This document shows, one piece after another, positions 46,285-57,883 of a DNA stretch of 64,000 nt (its first letter is position 1; each line of letters starts with the position of its first letter). Under the pieces are notes generated by a model. It had not been told where the DNA came from and searched no databases. It saw nothing but the letters and a program-made list of their open reading frames with translations. A program made the position numbers and the translations under genes. The DNA is from Aquarana catesbeiana. Taxonomy: Eukaryota; Chordata; Amphibia; Anura; Ranidae. Where the stretch lies: the NCBI RefSeq assembly GCF_042186555.1, contig NC_133326.1, forward strand, positions 441,614,147 through 441,678,146, in the 5' to 3' direction.

Positions 46285-46445
46285 GTGTGAGTTGGACCAT
46301 CCTCCTCCTCCTGCCACAACTCCACCACCAGAGCCACAGCATGGAAGGAAGACAAGAGAGTGATGACCTGGGTTCAGTCTGGTCTGACAAAAGATGCAGG
46401 CTCTTGTATGACCACAGCCTGGGGACATACATGTCATCTGGTGCT
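46285..46445 (-). repeat. Inverted partial duplicate of MADF coding sequence in its own 3' UTR
   Basis: On the minus strand this segment reads (with a shift) YVPRLWSYKSLHLLSDQT, clearly related to the plus-strand MADF text at about 45478-45560 (YVPRLWYYERLRFLSDQT). The rest of the 3' region to 47050 has no gene. Confidence 0.75.
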
Positions 46446-47049
46446 GTTCATGATCTCTTGGACTTCTGGACCAGACTGCACTCCCTTAGATAAGGACTCC
46501 TCAGGCCACCAATTTTGCAGGAAAATAATTGATGTGTGCCCTGGGGGCCAAAGGCTTCGCCAATTTCTGCTGTTTCTCCAGCGTTGCCTCCCTCTTTGTT
46601 TGGTTCTGATCCCTTAATAAAGGAATTTTTGTTTCAATTATACTCGCCTATGTGTGTTTTCCTTCAAAAAGGACAGTTCATTTGTGAGGAGGCAGGTACA
46701 TTTCAAATATACAATGTAAAATTAACAAGAGACACCAACACCAAGCAACCTCCTCGAGATTAAATAATACAAGATAATAATGATGTTGTGGTAACTTGAT
46801 ACACAAAACACACCCAAAAATATTCTGGAGTAAAATAAAAAAAAATAAAGAAATAAAAACACGATCAGGCTTGAAAAAAATACAAACCCCAAAAGAAAAC
46901 CATATATCTTTTTTGTCAGATGTGACAAATCAAAATAGATTGATGAAATCACGATAAATAAGAAAGAAAGAAGTTTGTGAGAAGTCTGTGTGAATATGAG
47001 CAGCAAAACAACTTCATTCTTCTAGCATTATAAAGAAGAAGAGAGTGCG

Positions 47050-47371
47050 CTGCATTAAACAATTTTAAATATTGCAGCCTGACGAAAGTGCTATATCCAT
47101 TCCGAACGCTAATTTTACCAGACCGAGCTGTTCCGTCTCGGAATTTCTTCTGAGCTTGCATGGCACTTTGTGTGTCGGAATTGTCCACACACGGTCGGAA
47201 TTGACGCAATCGGATTTTGTTGTCGGAAAATTTTATAGCCTGCTCTCAAACTTTGTGTGTCGGAAAATCCGATGGAAAAAGTCCGATAGAGCCCACATAC
47301 GGTCGGAATTTCCGACAACAAGCTCCGATCGCACATTTTCCGTCGGAAAATCTGACCGTGTGTACAGGGCA
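47050..47371. repeat. Right terminus of Harbinger with tandem tcggaa motifs
   Basis: Repeats of tttgtgtgtcggaa and cggtcggaatt, mirrored at the left end (33300-33425), then the inverted end acagggca at 47371. Likely binding sites for the Myb/MADF proteins. Confidence 0.75.
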
Positions 47372-47374
47372 TAA

Positions 47375-47692
47375 GAGATCCAAGATGAAACGATTGTACG
47401 CAAAAGCCCCAGGGCCCCTTTCCGATAAGAAACCCTCCACAACTCCAATCCCACGTTCATGGGGGATGGAGTTGTAGAGGGCCTCAACATCAATCGCGAC
47501 CAATAAAGACCCCGGTGGTACACAGATACCATGCAGGGATCTCAAGAGGTCAGCAATGTCCTGTATATAGGAGCTGAGCGAGCCAACATGTGGTCGCAAA
47601 TAATCGTCCACAAGTTTGCTAGCGGGCTCGGTTAAACACCCGTTGCACGAGACTATTGGGCGGCCAGGGGGAGATTTATGATGCTTGTGGAC
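47375..47692 (-). pseudogene. PLE reverse transcriptase N-terminal part (minus copy)
   Basis: Reads leftwards: PGRPIVSCNGCLTEPASKLV, then DYLRPHVGSLSSYIQDIADLL, IDVEALYNSIPHERG, AYNRFILDL, and continues across the Harbinger at 33285. It is 5'-truncated at 47692, where the opposite PLE begins. Confidence 0.88.
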
Positions 47693-48810
47693 TTCCTGAT
47701 TCAGCTAGAAGTGTCACTTCCAGTGTTACTACCTGTGGGTAGATGCCCCTGCAGCGTCCGCCCCTCCCCTAGTTTTTGGCGCCAAATTTGGAGAGGGGGA
47801 GGGTATTTAAGCACTCTGGTGGTGGTTCAATAGAGAGCCAGCCTGAAAGGAGGAGGATGTTATTTTCTTCACACACCACTTCACCCAGGTATTTAATGCT
47901 ATTTGGAGGAAATCCTTGGCTAACTATTGAGGGGCCTTTTCTGGTCCAGAGTTATTTGATTGATTTCAATTCATTTGTTTTTTTAGGCTCTTTGTTGTCT
48001 TTTTTCCCTCTGGGGTTCCGCTTTTTGGGATGACACTAACCAATGCAATAAAGTAGCTTGGACTGGTGGTTTGATATTTGATCTGTCTATCACAGGTACA
48101 AATTTTTTTTTTCATAAAAAATAGATAAACTAAAAAAACAAAGAATTAAGAGATTTTAAAAATCAAAAATTACAACACTAAAAATTCCTTTATTTCTTCC
48201 TCCATCCTCATTCTAGGTCCTCTTCCATCAGTTAAAAACGCGATCTTATTTACTCTCTGTGGTCATCAGATGATCCTTTGGCTGGATTCGCTTCCTGATT
48301 TAAGCGGTTCAAACATTAGAGTTTATATTCAATTTATTATTCAAATTTTTGAAAGATCTATATACAGGTAAATATATCCCTTTTTGGCTGAAGTATTGCA
48401 TTGGCAGATCAGATATGTGGTATTATTCTTGATTTGTACGTATATTGATTTTTTGATTGTTCTACATATTGTTATTGTTCATTGCATAATTCTTATATTA
48501 CTCTTTTTAGTGCCTGATAAATACTACTCTCCTGAAGAAGCCACGGCATGTGGTGAAACATGTTGAGACACAAATCCTTCGGTTGGACTATCAAAGATTG
48601 TATTGTTACATTGAATGTAAACTCTTTTTTTATAGACATGTTTTTATTAATTTTTCTAAATAAAATGTGAATTTTTTTACATAAATTTTGTGTCACCTAT
48701 TGCACCTTTAAAATCCCAGTTCCCTTTATGTTCCTTCCTTATATTGTATACCTAAGGGATGTGGTGCCAATATTTGTGTTAGATGTGAGGCAATCATTTA
48801 CATTTCTCCT
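47693..48810 (+). repeat. Upstream terminal repeat of plus-strand PLE
   Basis: Direct repeat of about 52973-54057. Contains a tatttaag promoter-like box (47806), the hammerhead-like motif (48532-48564), and aataaa signals. Its 5' end is cut at the head-to-head junction. 48811-48942 is the leader, with an acceptor-like ttttttgtatag at 48920. Confidence 0.85.
48532..48564 (+). ncRNA. Hammerhead-ribozyme-like motif in PLE terminal repeat
   Basis: CUGAAGA core, a 5-bp stem (gccac/gtggu) with a short loop, GAAAC and the self-complementary ACAUGU, in the order expected for minimal type I hammerheads reported in PLEs. An extra A between core and stem II, and the CA/UG changes, suggest decay. Homologues at 53788-53820, 30593-30629 (minus) and, with ACGCGU, 63887-63920. 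Confidence 0.5.
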
Positions 48811-48942
48811 TTGGATATCTTGGGGTGGTTAAACACCCATTTCTTTTGCTTCTCATCTTATTGAATTATCAATTATTGTTTTATAATTATTTTTCAATTT
48901 TTGTTTTGTTTTTTGTATAGTAGGAGCACCTGTATTTGAAAA

Positions 48943-51900
48943 ATGGCCACCTATAGAGGTACAGGTTTTGAGGGGTTAATGGACAAAATCCATCAAGCTC
49001 AAGGTTCCTCTTACGGGGGTATGACTATGGATCGTTTTTTTCATCAGTTTAAAAAGATTATTGGAAAAAAAGGCTCGAGTTTTCTGGAACAATAAATATT
49101 TTCAGAAATATATAGAAGACAGAATTGTGCCTTGGGGACTACGGATACAAATTTTTCCCAACCTGTCAAAAATTGAATATGAATTTAAAATTGATTGGGA
49201 ATCAAATTTACAATCCTGTTCCTTCAAAATGATGGAGGCTCTTTGTCAGAATTATCAAAGGGAATTAGAGATTATTAATGGAGACATTGAAAAATTATAC
49301 ACTGACAACAGTAGTCTTGTCTCTGATTCAACCTTTGCTGACAGAGAGCTAACATTAGAGAAATATCTGGAACATTTTGTTACTGATATTCTTAAAACCA
49401 AGGACAAAAAATATTACTGTGACAGATTAGCATATGAGACCAATATGGCCTACAAATGGTCTACAGTGAATTCACGGAAGAGGAATAAACCTTCTCGTGG
49501 ACATAACTCCATTCATGATCCAAGTGACTCTGACGAATCTTCCCTTTCTTCCTCGTCCTTAGCAGGTGCCAACTCCAATACATCATCTGGCACGCAGAAA
49601 CGTAAATTTGATAGGTCAGCATCAACCGCCTCGGCTGCTAAACGCACCCCGCAGGACATCATTCGTTCCGGGCTCCGCTCACAAACTAAAAATGCACCTT
49701 CTTGTCTCTCTAATTCTCTTGGTGATGGTCATTCTAACTCTTCAGGTTCCGGATCACAATTGGGAGCAATACTTAAGGTAAGCCACCCATCAGTTAATAC
49801 CTCTTCGGGGGGGGACTCACAAGGATTCCCCAATCTTGGGGATCTTCGTACGACACCAATATTTTCACTGACACCAAATTTGGAAAATACTAAAAAAGTT
49901 CCCAATGCACCCCTAACACTCAAGGGGACAGCCAAGACAGTTTGCAAGTAATCAATCTATCTTCCTGTACTCTAACAGAGGATCAGATCCGGGTCCTCAG
50001 CCTGGGCCTGACCTTCTGTCCTGACCAGGAGGTGGATACTTTTGAAATGATAAAAGATGTACATCTTTTCGCCAGAAAATTATTGTTTAAGGTTAAATTC
50101 AACAAGGATCCCGGCTGCTCAGATGTCAACCTGGTGAGTATTTGGATGAATAAAACCATTAATGAGGTAAAGACATTAAAGGACTTGATGGAATTATGGG
50201 AGGAAAGCAATCCATTTGATGACCCCCTGGAGAAGCCAACTGTGAATCTTTCTTCTGACCCCCCACCTGAGAGGATTTTTCCTCCATCCTATCTCTATAG
50301 ACCAAAATCTACTTCCTTCCCTGCCTTAGAGGCAATCGAAGCATTTGGGACTTTACCCAACAAGTTACCAAAGAGATTCAGGCCACGGATTGGAAGTGTT
50401 CTATTGGTCGCTCCAATCTGAAACCTGCTTTTCGCAGAGCTTTATCTTCCTTGAAACATAATGATCATATTGTCATCACACCCTCGGATAAAGGGGGGAA
50501 CATAGTAGTTATGAATAAGGATTTCTACAAGAAAATGGATCTGGATCTCTTGCGGAATCGCAGTTGGTATCGGCCCGTACCCTCATTTCAAGTCAAATAT
50601 GCAGAGACGAAGTTTAAAATTCTTGTCAGTCGGGCATTTCATAATGACCTTATTGACAGGTAGACATTTGATTTCTTGATTGTTGAAACCCCCAGGACTC
50701 CCACCCTATACGCCTTACCCAAAGTCCACAAGCATCTTAAATCTCCCCCTGGCCACCCAATAGTCTCGGGCAACGGGTGTTTAACCGAGCCCGCTAGGAA
50801 ACTTGTGAACAATTATTTGCGACCACATGTCGGCTCGCTCAGCTCCTATATACAGGACACTGCTGACCTCTTGAGATCCCTGCATGGTATCTGTGTACCA
50901 CCGGGGTCTCTATTGGTCGCGATTGATGTTGAGGCCCTCTACAACTCCATCCCCCATGAACGTGGGGTTGGAGTTGTGGAGGGTTTCTTATTGGAAAGGG
51001 GCCCTGGGGCTTTTGCGTACAATCGTTTCATCTTGGATCTCTTACTCTTCATCCTAACTAATAACATTTTTCTTTTCGACCGCTCCCACTACCTCCAGGT
51101 GCAGGGTGTTGCAATGGGGACAAAATGTGCCCCAATCGTACACCAATCTGTACCTGGGGGGGTGGGAGTGGGAGATTTTCTCCTCAGATGATTTCTGTGA
51201 ATTTTTCAATAATGTTTTGATTTGGCGCCGATTTATCGACGACATTTTTGTGGCGTGGACTGGCTCTAAGGAAGAACTTCTTCTTTTTTTGGATAAACTC
51301 AAGGCCAATTCATATAATCTCAAATTTACTATGACTTACGATCAAAACATGATCAATTTCCTGGATATTTCTATTTATCTCAATTCAGATGGCACACTTG
51401 GTTCCTCCCTGTTTAGGAAATCCTCAGCAGGGAATACCATTTTACATGCGGCCAGCTCCCACCGTAAGTCTTTAGTGGCGAGCATTCCTTATAGTCAATA
51501 TCTACGAATAAGGAGGAATTGTAGTTGTGACCAGGACTTTGAAAAGGAAGCATTAGCCTTGCAGTCACGCCTGTTAGACAGGGGCTACAGTCGCTCCACT
51601 CTCAAAAAGGCATATCATAGGGCCAAACAACATAGTCGAACTGAATTAATCCATTCATCAAAACCCCGAAAATCGGACCAGCAGGTACGGCTGATAACGA
51701 CATATTCTAAACAACATAAAAAAGTCTGTGAAATTATAAAGAAATATTGGCCTCTATTATCCAATGACAAAGTAATCTCTAAGTATGTTAAAACAATTCC
51801 TTCTATTACTTATAGAAGGTCTAGGTCTTTAAAGGATCAATTGGTCCATAGCCACTTGACACAAAGATCTGGGAGAGACATTCAGAAAGGCAGTGCCCCG

Positions 51901-52328
51901 TGTGGCAGGTGCGATTTTTGCAGCTATATTCTAGATTCAGAAGAGATAACCCTTCCAGATGGGACTCTTTATCAACCCAATTTCTTTGCTAACTGCCAAT
52001 CCATTGGAGTGGTTTACTATATGAGGTGCACTTGCAGGGCCTTTTATATAGGTAAAACTAAGAGACCCTTTTTCCACAGGATTAGGGACCATGTGTCCCT
52101 TGTCCAAAAGAAAAAGATGGAAACACCTATTAGTCGACACATGGGTTTATACCATTCATTTGATCTAACAAAGATGAAATTCTTTGCCCTGGAATTCATA
52201 CCTACTCATGAGAGGGGGGAGATGTAGATAGGATTCTTTTGCAGAAGGAAACTAGGTGGATCCACTCTTTGGCTGCCACCTCGCCTCCCGGGCTCAATGA
52301 ATCCATTAGCTTTAAGCCTTTCCTCTAG
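48943..52328 (+). pseudogene. Full-length PLE ORF: RT plus GIY-YIG endonuclease (frameshifted)
   Basis: ATG 48943 (MATYRGTGFEGLM). The frame shifts in an A-run near 49057, near 49940, and near 50350; there is an in-frame TAG at 50661, a further shift near 51130, and one in the G-run near 52218. Order: N-terminal region with acidic and Ser-rich linker; VINLSSCTLTEDQIRVLSLGLTFCP motif; DKGGNIVVMN; PTLYALPKVHKH; RT core (DVEALYNSIPH, GVAMGTKCAP, catalytic FIDD at about 51235); Cys motif PCGRCDFC; GIY-YIG nuclease (GVVYYMRC .. FYIGKTKRPFFHRIRDH). Family resembles Neptune/Poseidon-type PLEs of vertebrates. Catalytic boxes are intact, so it is decayed only by indels. Confidence 0.9.
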
Positions 52329-52972
52329 GGATTTTGTTTGGTAATTTTTTCAATTGCTAATTTGAGTGGTTACTTTTGGTTTCCATTGGTATTTGTTATG
52401 TGTCGGGACCCTTTGCTAAGCTCCTGTGTACACCCTCATCTGAACTGTCTTTACTTTATTTCTAGTCATTGGGATTGTTGATTATATATCAATTACACAT
52501 ATGTCATCTATCAATACATTTTGAATATATAAAGAGAAACAGAAGAAAGGGAGAAATTTATTTTTTATTTTTTTTTCTTCTCCCCAAGAGTTTTAGATTT
52601 ATAATTATGTTTTACACCAAGGAAGCCCCTACCAGGATTAGGTGACCATACGGACGCCCAGGGCGCCAATCCTAGTGGTAATTTTGTTTCCACTGGTTGG
52701 CGCCAATTGCGTCTCCCCTCAACCCTTATTTGGACTTTGTCCATATAAATGGCTGCAGTTATTTTCCTTCTGATCCGGTTACACTTCTTTCTTTATCTAT
52801 CAATGGATTTATATATTTTTTCCTATGCCTTTTTGGCCTTTATGGATATGTACTTCATTGTTTACAGTCCTTAGAGGTGATGTTTCATCACTTCCGGTGC
52901 GCCACCTAGTGTCATTTCCGGTGTGCCTTGCACCATTGACTATGCTGATCTGATTGATCTATTTCTCTTCCT

Positions 52973-54057
52973 GATTCAGCTAGAAGTGTCACTTCCAGTG
53001 TTACTGCCTGTGGGTAGACGCCCTTGCAGCGTCTGCCCCTCCCCTAGTTTTTGGCGTCAAATTTGGAGAGGGGGAGGGTATTTAAGCACTCTGGTGGTGG
53101 TTCAATAGAGAGCCAGCCTGAGAGGAGGAGGACGTTATTTTCTTCACACACCACGTCACCCAGGTATTTAATGCTATTTGGAGGAAATCTGTGGCTAACT
53201 ATTGAGGGGCCTTTTCTGGTCCAGAGTTTTTTGATTGATTTCAATTCATTTGTTTTTTTAGGCTCTTTGTTGTCTTTTCCGCTTTGGGGATGACACTAAC
53301 TAATGCAGTAAAGTAGCTTGGAATGGTGGTTTGATATTTGATCTGTCTATCACAGGTACAATTTTTTTTTTCTTAAAAAATAAAAGATAAAAAACTAAAA
53401 AACAAAAGAATTAAGAGATTTTAAAAATCAAAAATTACAACAATAAAAATTCCTTTATTCCTTCCTCCATCCTCATTCTAAGTTCTCTTCCATCAATTAA
53501 AAATGCGATCTTATTTACTCTCTGTGGTCATCAGATGATCCTTTGGCTGGATTCGCTTCCTGATTTAAGCGGTTCAAACAGAGTTTATATTCAATTTATT
53601 TTTCACATTTTTGAAAGATCTATATACAGGTAAATATATCCCTTTTTGGCTGAAGTATTGCATTGGCAGATCAGATATGTGATATTATTCTTGATTTGTA
53701 CTTATATTGATTTTTTGATTGTTCTACATATTGTTCATTGTGTAATTCTTATATTACTCTTTTTAGTGCCTGATAAATATTACCCTCCTGAAGAAGCCAT
53801 GACATGTGGTGAAACATGTTGAGAAACAAATCCTTCGGTTGCACTATCAAAGATTGTATTGTTACATTGAATGTAAACTCTTTTTTTATAGACATGTTTT
53901 TATTAATTTTTCTAAATAAAATGTGAATTTTTTACATAAATTTTGTGTCACCTATTGCACCTTTAAAATCCCAGTTCCCTTTATGTTCCTTATATTGTAT
54001 ACCTAAGGGATGTGGTGCCAATATTTGTGTTAGATGTGAGGCAATCATTTACATTTC
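52973..54057 (+). repeat. Downstream terminal repeat of plus-strand PLE
   Basis: Direct repeat of 47693-48810, ending acatttc just before the TSD at 54058. Promoter-like tatttaag at about 53088 and hammerhead-like motif at 53788-53820. 52329-52972 is 3' UTR with no gene. Confidence 0.87.
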
Positions 54058-54315
54058 GCCTTGCTAAAGAAGCTGAGGGTAAAGGTAATGGACTGGCTAA
54101 GCATGTCTCCAGACCTAAACCCTATTGAGCATCTGTGGGGCATCCTCAAACGGAAGGTAAAACAGCGCAAGGTCTCTAACATTCACCAGCTTTGTGATGT
54201 CATCATGGAGGAGTGGAAGAGGACTCCAGTGGCAACCTGTGAAGCTCTTGTGAACTCCATGCCCAAGAGGGTTAAGACAGTTCTGAAAAATAATGCTGGC
54301 CACACAAAATATTGA
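54058..54315 (+). pseudogene. Tc1-like transposase, C-terminal part
   Basis: Resumes with LLKKLRVKVMDW, the conserved NPIEHLWGIL (third catalytic residue, Glu, present), and ends KNNAGHTKY then TGA at 54313-54315. Joins 29650-30424. Confidence 0.9.
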
Positions 54316-54563
54316 ACCTTTGGGCTCAATTTGGACATTTTCACTTAGAGGTGTACTCACTTTTGTTGCCAGTGGTTTAGACATTAATGCCTGTGTGTTG
54401 AGGTATTTTGAGGGGACAGTAAATTTACACTGTTATACAAGCTGTACACTCACTACTTTACATTTTAGCAAAGTGTCATTTCTGCAGTGTTGTCACATGA
54501 AAAGATCTAATAAAATATTTACAAAAATGTGAGGGGGTGTACTCACTTTTGTGAGTTACTGTA

Positions 54564-54679
54564 TAATATAGTGCATTGAAGTGGTTAAGGGAAACCCTAT
54601 GACAGAATTAAGAAAAAAAAAACGGCATGGGTTCCCCCCTTCTCAGTCCATACCAGGCCCTTTGGGTCTGGTATAGATT
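54564..54679. other. Sequence between Tc1 and second piggyBac, no gene
   Basis: Begins by continuing the atatagtgca repeats of hAT copy 3, then holds a stretch (ggcatgggttcccccc; ccaggccctttgggtctggta) related to 15661-15716 of hAT copy 2, but on the same strand, so not collinear with copy 3. No coding potential. Confidence 0.55.
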
Positions 54680-55972
54680 TTAACCACTTGCCGACCGCCT
54701 CACGCAGATATACTGCGGCAGAATGGCATGGGTAGGCAGAGTAACTTATGGTACCGACCACCCCAGTACCCGAGGTGGTCGGCATCGTTCCAGGAGCGAT
54801 CCGTGCTGAGGGGGAGGCCACTGATTCATGGCCACCCCCTCGCGATTGCTCATGGCAAATGAGAAGCTTCCTCTGCTTCTGTAATGTAAACAGAAGCAGG
54901 GGAAGTGATGTCATCTCTCCTCGTGAAGCCTTTTTGTTCCGGCTTCCCAGAAGAGAAGACATCTACTGTGAGTCTGCACCAACACTACACTGACACTAGC
55001 ACACATAGGCACATAACCCCCCCATCACCCCCTCCTGCACCCCTTATCTCCCCCTGTCACCCCCTGTCACAGTGACACCAATAGCAGTTTTTTTTTTTTT
55101 TTTTTTACTGATTACTGCATTGGTGTCATTTGTGACTGTTATAAGTGGTAGGGTAGTTAGTGGTAGGCCCCTTTAGGTCTAGGGTGCCCCCTAACCCCCC
55201 CTAGTAAAGGTTTAACCACTTGATCACCCCCCAGTTAACCCCTGTCGTCAGTGTCACTAAGCAATCTTTTTTCTGATGACCGTATTAGTGTCACAGGTGA
55301 CTCTAGGTAGCCAGGTAAGTATTTAGGTTCACCGTCAGCTTTTTATAGCGTCAGGTACCCCCATATACTACCTAATAAAGGTTTTAACCCCCTGATTGCC
55401 CCCTAGTTAACCCTTTCACCAGTGATCACCGTATAACTTTTACGGGAGACGCTGGTTAGTTTGTTTTTTATAGTGTCAGGGCACCCGCCGTTTATTACCT
55501 AATAAAGGTTCAACCCCCTGATCGCCCGGCGGGTGATATCAGTTAGGTTTTAGGGTTAGATAGGGTCTGCGTTGCCCCAGGCAGCGTCAGGTTAGTGCCA
55601 GTACCGCTAACACCCACGCACGCAGTATACACCTCCCTTAGTGGTATAGTATCTGAACGGATCAATATCTGATCTGATCAGATCTATACTAGCTTCCCCA
55701 GCAGTTTAGGGTTCCCAAAAACGCAGTGTTAGCGGAATCAGCCCAGATACCTGCTAGCACCTGCATTTTGCCCCTCTGCCCAGCCCACCCAAGTGCAGTA
55801 TCGATCACTGTCACTTACAAAACACAACACACATAACTGCAGAGTTCGCAAAGTCAGGCCTGATCCCTGCGATCTCTAACAGTTTTTTGGTTGTGTTTGA
55901 ATCAGTCACTAACAGTCAGGAGCTCTTTTACCTGTGAGTCTCACTAGTGTACCACAAAATTTAGAGCCCAAA

Positions 55973-57883
55973 ATGGCAAATCGAAGGTACACTAGTGAAG
56001 AGGCCTACACGTTTCTGAGCATGACAGATAGTGAAGAGGAAGTCACTCATCTGTCAGATTCAGGCTCAGAATACGATCCTGTAGACGACAGCGGCTCCAT
56101 GACAGATAGCTCTGACGACGGAGTTGTGGTCCCTACCAAGGCCAGGCGTACCAGACCCCGATCTTCTTCTGCTGTTGAGGTGCAAGAACCGCAGGGCTCT
56201 CGTATGGAGCAGAGAATTACTAATGCCACTGTTCCTTCTGGTGAACTGGCAAGCACCAGCGGCCTAGTACACCCTGGTCGTAGTCAAACCAGCACTGCAG
56301 TAACACGTGGTGACGTGGCGAGTCCCATAAGTGCAGTTCAAGCTGGTGAGGTGGCAAGCACAAGTAGTGTCCCGCTGCCACCAAGAAGACAAAGACAGGC
56401 CCGTCGAGCCCATAGTTCCCTTCCTGCTGCATTCGCCAATCCTAATTGGGAAACCACCACTACTGCAACACCCGTACTTCCCCCATTCACTGGCCAACCC
56501 AGCATTCAGGTGGAAACAATTGATTTTACGTCACTTGATTTTTATTCGCTGTTTTTCACCGAAGATCTCTATAGATATATTGTGAACCAAAGTAATTTGT
56601 ATGCCGGTCAATATATCGCCACTAATCCCCAGTCCTCCCTTGCCAGAGATTGGAAACCAATTACGGTTTCCGAATTTAAGATCTTTCTGGGCCTATCCCT
56701 CGTTACGGTCATATTCGTCCACTGACCCAATTTACCATATGCCCGTGTTCTCTGCCTCCATGACCAGGGCACGATACGAGCAGATCTTGCGGTTCATGCA
56801 TTTCAACAACAATGAACTCTGTCCTCCTCGTGGAGACCCTGGATACAATCGGCTCTACAAAATTCGGCCCATCGTAAACCACTTCAACATTTTGCAGGCT
56901 TGTTTACTCCCCATCAAGTTGTCTGCGTTGATGAGTCCCTGAGTAAGTTTTCTGCCCACTTGTCTTTCAAACAGTATCTTCCCAGCAAGCGTGCCAGATA
57001 CGGGGTCAAGATGTATAAGTACTGTGATAGGGCCACAGGCTATACATGTAGTTTCATGGTTTACGAGTGAAAAGATAGCCACGTAGAGCCGGGGAACTGC
57101 CCAGATTACATAGGGAGCGCTGGCAAGATTGTGTGGGACTTGGTGTCACCCTTATTCAGAAAGGGGTACAATTTGTATGTGGACAATTATTACACGAGCG
57201 TGCAACTTTTTATTCACTTGTTTGATCATCAGATTGGAGCATGTGGCACCGTGCGACCTAATCGCCGGGGCTTTCCCCAGCGACTTGTAGATTTCCATCT
57301 TAGGCTGGGAGAGAGAGCCTGCTTCAAGTGTAATAATTTGCTCGCTGTGAAGTGGAGGGATAATGAGAATCTTTTCGTTCATACCTCCCTTCATGCAGAC
57401 ACGATGGTCCAAATTCCTACGGTGACTGGTGTTGTGGAGAAACCCCTCTGTGTCCACGAATATAACCAAAATATGGGAGGGGTGGACCTCAACGACCAGT
57501 TGTTGGCGCCATACCTAGTTGCCCATAAGGCCAGACGCTGGTACAAGAAAGTGTCTGTTTATTTATTTCAATTGGCTTTGCTGAACGCTCATGTGCTATA
57601 CAGAGCTTCAGGACGGACTGGATCCTTCCTTAAATTCCAGGAAGAGATTGTCAGAGCCCTTCTGTTTCCAGACGGTGCTCCATCTCACCTTCCCAATCCA
57701 AATGCAGTAAGCCGGCTGCATGAGAGGTATTTTTATGTCCTCCCGAGTACCCCTACCCAACAAGCCCCCCAAAGAAGATGTCGTGTCTGCAGCAAGCGCG
57801 GATATAGGCGTGACACCCGCTATTATTGTCCCTCCTGTCCTGACAATCCTGGTCTTTGCATTGGTGAATGTTTTGAATGCTAA
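55973..57883 (+). pseudogene. piggyBac transposase (two frameshifts, one stop)
   Basis: ATG 55973 (MANRRYTSEEAYTFL); the frame is open further upstream but only from GTG. An acidic, disordered N-terminus, then core FYSLFFTEDLYRYIV. The frame shifts near 56700 and back near 56930; TGA at 57068-57070 interrupts VYE. Catalytic Asp residues are visible: VDESLS (about 56927), YVDNYYTS (57178-57200) and GGVDLNDQL (57478-57504). C-terminal cross-brace Cys domain CRVCSKRGYRRDTRYYCPSCPDNPGLC is intact. A normal-length family member that excises and inserts at TTAA; not functional here without its indels. Confidence 0.9.

Larger units (their letters stand above)
33289..47371 (+). mobile_element. PIF/Harbinger transposon with three genes
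   Basis: Inverted ends tgccctgtacacacg (33289) and cgtgtgtacagggca (47371), TSD TAA. Subterminal regions carry tccgacaac/gttgtcgga-type repeats. Contains a HARBI-type DDE transposase (+), a Myb/SANT-like gene (-), and a MADF-domain gene (+), the last two divergent from a 200-bp shared promoter. The span is 14.1 kb; without the nested piggyBac (5.9 kb) and a PLE-like fragment it is roughly 6.6 kb. Confidence 0.92.
30425..54057. mobile_element. Penelope-like element complex: two copies head to head
   Basis: The insert into Tc1 is flanked by 14-bp duplications (30411-30424 gccttgataaagaa; 54058-54071 gccttgctaaagaa; one mismatch). It holds a minus-strand PLE truncated at its 5' end (30425-33288 and 47375-47692), joined near 47692/47693 to a plus-strand PLE with terminal repeats at both sides (47693-54057). 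Opposed, partly truncated pairs are a known PLE insertion product from template-primed reverse transcription. A Harbinger element later interrupted the minus copy. Confidence 0.9.
29290..54561 (+). mobile_element. Tc1-like transposon split by a 23.6-kb PLE insertion
   Basis: Left end cagtatctcacaaaagtgag at 29290, right end complementary (cacttttgtgagttactg) ending 54561, flanked by TA (29288-29289 and 54562-54563). Inner direct repeats acaaaagtgagtacac (about 29470-29485) and its complement (54350-54366) give the IR/DR layout. Removing the insert leaves about 1.62 kb, normal for Tc1. Internal break is at 30424/54058. Confidence 0.93.

Noticed and set aside
47693..54057. Interpretation of PLE terminal repeats as retroviral LTRs
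   Set aside because: They do not have TG..CA ends or a primer-binding site; the coding part is a PLE RT with GIY-YIG nuclease.
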